A stretch of 63,634 nt of DNA from Chara braunii (taxonomy: Eukaryota > Streptophyta > Charophyceae > Charales > Characeae), in assembly GCA_003427395.1 (NCBI GenBank), contig BFEA01000123.1:2248587-2312220 (forward strand). The letters run 5' to 3'. Shown one piece after another: positions 58,780 through 63,634 of this stretch (position 1 is the first letter of the stretch; every line of letters starts with the position of its first letter). The translations under genes and the position numbers were made by a program. The notes beneath the pieces were generated by a model, which saw only the letters and a list, made by a program, of their open reading frames with translations, was not told where the DNA came from and made no database searches.

Positions 58780-59574
58780 TGCATGAGGAGCGAATGTTGG
58801 GGGTTGGGACTGCCTCGGCTCTTGTGGTAGTGGTACCGGACCATTTGGGACTGCCTGAGACCAGTTGGGACTGACGCGGGGCGTATGCGGTCACAGCGAC
58901 AGTCTCGGGACTGGTTGGGTTTAGTAGGACTGTTTTTTTTTTTTAGGAGTGCGGCATGAAGTTATTGTGGTCAAAGGTCTTTTGACAAGGTGGTTGGTGG
59001 CGTAGGACCATCTGGGACCACTTGGGACCGTTTGGGACAAACGTGGGACCAGTTGGGACTGTCTTGGAACCAACATTTTTTTTGGGACTCGTGCGACTTG
59101 CCGCCATCAAATCCGGGACTACCGCGTGTGAGACTTGCGAGCCAGAAAACAGATTGGGACAAGCAATTGGCTTGAGATTTGTCTTGGGACTGCGGTTTTC
59201 TTTGGCGACAAGTATATTATTTCTTGGCTTTCTTGAGTGAGCCATGACGTGTTCGACACCACTTCACGCAAGATCAGTTGATTGACTCAGATTTCTCTTG
59301 ACACCTGTGTGAACCCACACTTTGCTTCACCCTGTTCATTGAATGTTCGTTGAAAAGGTAGAGGAAAGTCGTGCGTATCGTGCATGTGAATGAAAATGTT
59401 TGACTTGAGCATGGGATTGCATTGGTTTTCTCTTGAACTTGTTGTCTCTGCGTGTTATGCAGGTAGGTAGAAGGATGCTTGCAAAGGAGATTGATTATGC
59501 ATGTGAAGTGCAATCCTCCTCCTCCTCCTCTAAGTATCGGGGACGACCATGGACGAGCCCCTCGGACAAGAAAG
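58780..59574. other. GGGAC-rich stretch, no gene
   Basis: About a dozen copies of (T)GGGACC or TTGGGACT, often as CCANTTGGGAC, lie between about 58805 and 59100. No coding sequence is recognised. Confidence 0.4.
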
Positions 59575-59874
59575 AACTGCCATTTCGTCAGAATGGACAT
59601 TTTTTTATTTTTTTGAACGAAATTGAAATCGAGTTTTTTGGCTGAAAACTTGTTCAAATTGAAACCGAGTTTTTTGGACCTGGATGTATATGGACTCAGC
59701 CTGAGACCAGATACATCAAGGGGGGACCGCCTCGATGTATCTGGTCTCAAGATGAGTTCACATGCATCCAGGGGTCCCTCAGGAGCAGTAAATTTGGATG
59801 AGTTTTCAGCAAAAAAAGTTGGTTTCAATATCATCCAAAAAATAAAAAATGTCCATTTTGACGAAATGGCAGTT
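59575..59874. mobile_element. Foldback MITE, family F, copy 3 (4-bp TSD AAAG)
   Basis: 300 bp, ends AACTGCCATTTCGTC and GACGAAATGGCAGTT, duplication AAAG at 59571-59574 and 59875-59878. The centre has ATACATC facing GATGTAT around GGGGGGACCGCC, like the centre of copy 2. Confidence 0.92.
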
Positions 59875-60207
59875 AAAGATAAAAAAACACACCCGGGATA
59901 TGCTTAGCCCGACACCCCATTCACCGAGAATGCAATCTGGACCGGGTATAGGAACTGGAACGGGACTTAGATCGTCCCCAGTTACTCGGGAGTATTATTA
60001 GAAGAAAAGGAAGGGGCTCAGAAACTTGCACATGCAAAGAAGTCGGTGCGTCACAGGTGTCTGTTTCCACAATGGCAGCCCGTGCTTCCGGTTTGGTAAG
60101 GTTCTATATGATGGACGGGTCGAAGCTTGACTCATTCGTCCGTGGGAGGGGACGAGATGGTGGTGGGAGGGCAGGGCAGGGGCATGGTGAGAGGGCGGGG
60201 CGGGGGG

Positions 60208-60226
60208 CGGGGGGGGGGGGGGGGGG
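60208..60226 (+). repeat. G-run (18 G) in a G-rich block
   Basis: Eighteen consecutive G after shorter GGGG and GGGGGG runs (60193-60207), a strong G-quadruplex candidate. Confidence 0.9.
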
Positions 60227-60386
60227 AAGGGAGGGCGGGGCGCTTATAGATTCCCAATTCAGGAAACCAGGGGAGCCGGGCTTCCGACTGTACCCTCAGG
60301 CAGTCAAACCACCTGGTCCCTCAGTCAATCGTTCTCTATTATGCCTGAATGGTGACACTTTTCTACCATTCCATCTGCCACTTCAT

Positions 60387-60757
60387 AGGCCTTGCCACAC
60401 CACTCTCGAAAAGGAAATTTGAGAGCACTCTCAAACTCAGGAATGCCCAAAAAAACCCTTTGAGAGTGCTCATCCCCACACTTCTCTCTGCCCAGATACG
60501 CTCGAACCTGCTGCTGTTGTCCCTTGTCGGAAGCGCTTGTCATTTTGTAGGCCGGAAGCCTTGTCAGCCCCCAGTTGCTCCTGAGATTCGGGTTGAAGTC
60601 GGCCGTGCTTCAAAGCTCTCTCAAAATGGGCCGTTCGCAGGCGGTGCAGCGAAGGAGTTTGAGAGTACTCAGGAAGCCCTCACTCTGACAGCTCTCAAAC
60701 TTCTTTCTCAACTCTAAATCCGAGAGTTAGCGTGGGGGGGTAGTGGTATGGCGAGGC
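60387..60757. mobile_element. Possible Harbinger-like MITE, diverged
   Basis: Left end GGCCTTGCCACACCACTC and right end (reverse complement) GGGGCCTCGCCATACCACTA are related to the ends of the neighbouring element at 60815, and the interior has several CTCTCAAAC or GTTTGAGAG motifs. No target duplication is visible. Confidence 0.45.
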
Positions 60758-60814
60758 CCCATCTTCGCGTGGACTCCAGGGGGTGTGAAACAAGGGTGTG
60801 GCCACCCCGTCTAA

Positions 60815-61220
60815 GGGCCTCGCCACACCACTCTTGAAACAGGGAGATATTTCAAGAGCTGTCAGACGATTTCGAGAGTTTTCGGCCCATCGCCACACAG
60901 CACTCTTGAAACGGTGACAGTGCTGGACAAAGGATGCAAAAAGAGAGTCGTACAGCTTTGTTTTTTTTGAATTGCGTCAGGGTAATGGCCCGACAACTCT
61001 TGAAAATTTTTAGTCCCTCAAGGGTTCAGCCAAGGACGCTTGGAAACACAGGAGTTGCAGGCTGGGGTTTCCAATCTTTCAAGAGCTGCTCTTGAAACCT
61101 GCTCTTCAAAGGGTTTCAAGAGCCTCTCTGACTGCTCTTGACTGCCCCAAGTTTCAAGAGGCTGTGCCCGGATGCAGCAACTCTTGAAAATGAGTTTTCA
61201 AGAGTCTTATTGCGAGGCCC
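60815..61220. mobile_element. PIF/Harbinger (Tourist-like) MITE, TSD TAA
   Basis: 406 bp, begins GGGCCTCGC and ends GCGAGGCCC, flanked by TAA at 60812-60814 and 61221-61223. Ends starting GGG/GGCC with a TAA/TTA duplication are typical of Tourist-like MITEs. The interior holds more than ten CTCTTGAAA or TTTCAAGAG motifs in both orientations. Confidence 0.75.
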
Positions 61221-62356
61221 TAACACATCCTGTCACTTCGTGCTCGTGAAAGTCTCTGGCTTGTCCTGCCGTTGTGATCGAGGTCGTGTCTCTCCATAAG
61301 CAGGACTCTGAGGGCGTATGGCAAGTGCTGTCTTGACCGCATGCAACTGCAATCACGAAACCGGTGGTAGAAGTTGGCTAGGTTCATGTGAAATAGAGAA
61401 GAGGGGCCTGATCTGGACTGCGTCCTGTTCTGCAAGCCCACTGGTAGAAGAGAGGCTAACCTGTCCTCGTGTAGACAGGGGGAGGGAAAGAAGAAGAGGC
61501 CCTTGGGGCAGTCAGTGCAGGGGTACCTAGGCCTCCTAGTCGCACGGACAGACAAGCAGAGGGACAGGCCGGCATGACACGAACGCGCGCACAGACACGG
61601 ACGCACACACACGGGCCACAACAAGCGCGCGCGCGAGCGAGAGAGAGCAGGGAGAAGAGGGAGAGGTAGTCGGTCAAGTGTATTCGGCCCTCGTCCTTCG
61701 GGCGGAGAGGCAGGGGATGGTTCCACGGGAGTACCTAAACTCAGACAGAGCGAGCAGGTTGCAGCCGTCGATGACCGACATCTACGGCTGAGGTTGAGCA
61801 GTTCGTTAGACTGAAGAAGCACGAATGCCCGGCTGCAGGCGCAGAGGCATAGGCACAGGAACAGGCGGATACAGCAGGCGCAGGCGTCTCAGCAAGCAGA
61901 TCGGCCACGGCCACGGCGACGGTCATTTCTGCTCAGCACGCTCTCTCTCTCTCTCTCTCTCTCCCCCACACACACACAGACGCACATTTTTGAACTTCCG
62001 TTCGTTTACTCTCCCTTTGAGAGCTCATCCACAGGCACGCGAGTAACACAAATACTGGAATTAAAAAACTGAGTATGTGTATATTTACGCAAAAAAGAAG
62101 AGGGAGGAATTCACGCGGGCGTTTTTTGTCGGGTTCCAAACAATTTGCGCGGTAAAGGGCGTACAGTTCTCGGTCTTCCCGCGTTTCGCGTTCGATTTCT
62201 TTCCGTTTTCGCAGTTGCTTGCTCTTTTTGCCTCCTCCACCAGCCACCACTCCCCAGTCGTTCTCCTCTCCTCCTCCTTCCGCTGCTCTTCCTTCTGCTG
62301 CTGCCTTTTCCCTTCCCCCTGGCCACCCGCAGCAGTCGCCCTCCTCCCCTCCCCCG

Positions 62357-62418
<62 letters not shown>

Positions 62419-63565
62419 TTTCTGCTGTCTTCCTCCTCCTCTCTTCTTGTGTGTTTTTCCCCCTCTTTGCTGCGCCCCGATTCCCAGCGCAGCGTCATAT
62501 CTGCCGGACGCCCCGACCACTCAGAGCCGCCGACGGCATTGCCGACGGAACCTCCGCCTAGCCTAGCGGCGGTAGGTCGGTGTAGGTCGGTGCATTCGCA
62601 ACCGCACCTCCGCGGAGGCCCATGGCAGCACGTTTGAACCCTCGTGCTCTCCCCGCCATATCCTCCTCTCCTCCTCATCCGCGCCTCCTACAGCTGCCGG
62701 CTGTCCGCCGTCCCTCGCTCCCTCGCGCTCGCGCGTTGCCTCCATTCGCTCCCCAACCACCAATTGCCCCGCTCCCATGTCAAGGGGAAACGCCCACCTG
62801 TCGGCCCTTTCTCTCTCCTACCTACCACCTACTTCCACCCCGCCAACCAAGCCTCTCTGGCCTGGCCCACCCCTCCAACCATCCACCCAACCACTCACCT
62901 ATTACCTAGCCGTCCCCAGGAACGTATCTCCCGCCTACATATAGCCGAAGCTCGTGCTGCGTCGGGAAAGCAGTTGTAGTGGCGCCCTCTCTCCTCCTCC
63001 TCCTGCCTTGGCGTTGGCCTTCCTTCCTTTCCCGCGTTTCCTTTTGCCCTTCAATTTCTTGCCTGCCGGGTAGGGATCGGGTTGCACTCCTTCATCAGCC
63101 GTTCCAGCAACAGTCGTTGGTCAGTCCGTCTCACTGCTGTCACGCTCAGGTTAGCAGCATAAATAGGAGTTGGTATTCAGATGTAGAGTGTGTGCTTTTG
63201 CATTTAGTGCGTTGTCAAGGCTCTGCTTGCCTAGCCCCGCCGAACTGCCAAGCGGCTGCTACGCACACTCTCTGCACTGCGTTGCTTGTACTCTGCGCAG
63301 TGCTCTCTGTCTAGCAAGCTGTGGCGTGGTCGTACTAGCACTTTTTGTACGCTGGAATTGGTCCTTTATCCCCTACTTTTGTCATCTGATCACGGCCGCT
63401 TCCATTGCCTTCGGCCACTCGGCTGGCCCAGCGTGAAGTCAATTTTCTTGTTGCCGCGCGTGCTATTTTGACCGAGATTGGCTATGGCAGCGATGCCGAG
63501 ATAGACACGCACATCTTTCTCAGCGTGGCACTGCACGCTCACCCAGCCAACCTGTAGGGAGGGGG

Positions 63566-63567
<2 letters not shown>
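61221..63567. other. Low-complexity region, possible promoter or UTR; no gene called
   Basis: It contains (CT)n at 61941-61962, a run of 62 C at 62357-62418, and many pyrimidine-rich stretches. ORFs over the C-run are poly-Pro or poly-Gly artefacts. The + strand ORF 62622-62909 (MAARLNPRALPAISSSPPHP) is Pro-rich without recognisable domain; I leave it unannotated. Confidence 0.4.
62357..62418 (+). repeat. Homopolymer run of 62 C
   Basis: 62 consecutive C on the + strand, preceded by shorter C runs. Exceptionally long for a C/G homopolymer; length may be affected by sequencing. Confidence 0.9.

Positions 63568-63634
<67 letters not shown>
63568..63634 (+). repeat. (GA)n microsatellite running off the window
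   Basis: Uninterrupted GA for 67 bases up to the last base, after eight G. The contig or window ends inside it. Confidence 0.98.

Noticed and set aside
62085-62678. Long ORFs over the C-run on both strands (poly-Pro on +, poly-Gly on -)
   Set aside because: They exist only because a homopolymer has no stops; the flanks have no domains and no conserved neighbours.

Overview
This window is a repeat-dominated stretch of a large eukaryotic nuclear genome. I could not support any intact host gene. The best guess at lineage is a land plant or streptophyte alga: the elements are Ty3/gypsy-type LTR retrotransposons, one LTR is followed by a perfect 18-nt primer-binding site for plant-type tRNA-Asp (TGGCGCCGTTGCCGGGGA), and there are plant-type MITE families. 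A charophyte such as Chara is an impression from the style of the retroelement proteins, not a demonstrated fact.

Layout. 1-8.1 kb: a decayed Ty3/gypsy element on the + strand with gag zinc knuckle, aspartic protease, reverse transcriptase/RNase H, a PHD-finger-like cysteine motif, integrase, and then three further ORFs in the position where env-like genes sit; two of their junctions are ATGA stop/start overlaps. The element is broken by a 310-bp foldback MITE, two copies of a 207-bp repeat, frameshifts and stop codons. 8.1-11.0 kb: non-coding. 11.0-18.8, 24.8-32.0 and 38.3-46.2 kb: three copies (called A, B, C) of a very long LTR, about 6.9 kb in B and C after later insertions are removed. 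B and C enclose a 6.3-kb internal region holding only a broken gag, so B-gag-C reads as a roughly 21-kb non-autonomous retrotransposon of the TR-GAG kind. 18.8-24.8 kb: another internal region with microsatellites and a second, unrelated gag remnant. 46.6-50.5 kb: a decayed L1-type LINE. 50.5-52.5 kb: three successive tandem duplications. 52.5-63.6 kb: SINE-like pieces, nested DNA transposons, a 51-bp minisatellite, a Harbinger-like MITE, and extreme low-complexity tracts up to the window end.

The most striking signal is inside the long LTRs. Array 1 consists of about ten stem-loops at 60-110-bp spacing. Nearly all share the loop TAAGAT, while their stems change in sequence but keep pairing, both between neighbours within LTR A and between equivalent positions in A, B and C. 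Array 2 is a ~177-bp tandem repeat carrying a different hairpin that shows the same kind of compensatory change. Either these are selected RNA (or cruciform) structures belonging to the retrotransposon, or they are palindromes homogenised by hairpin-templated repair; in either case I know of no described counterpart.

The gene products seen all serve retrotransposition: Gag packages RNA, protease cuts the polyprotein, RT/RNase H copies RNA primed by tRNA-Asp, and integrase inserts the DNA. None of the copies here is intact. All counts and boundaries were read by eye, with no alignment or database search.
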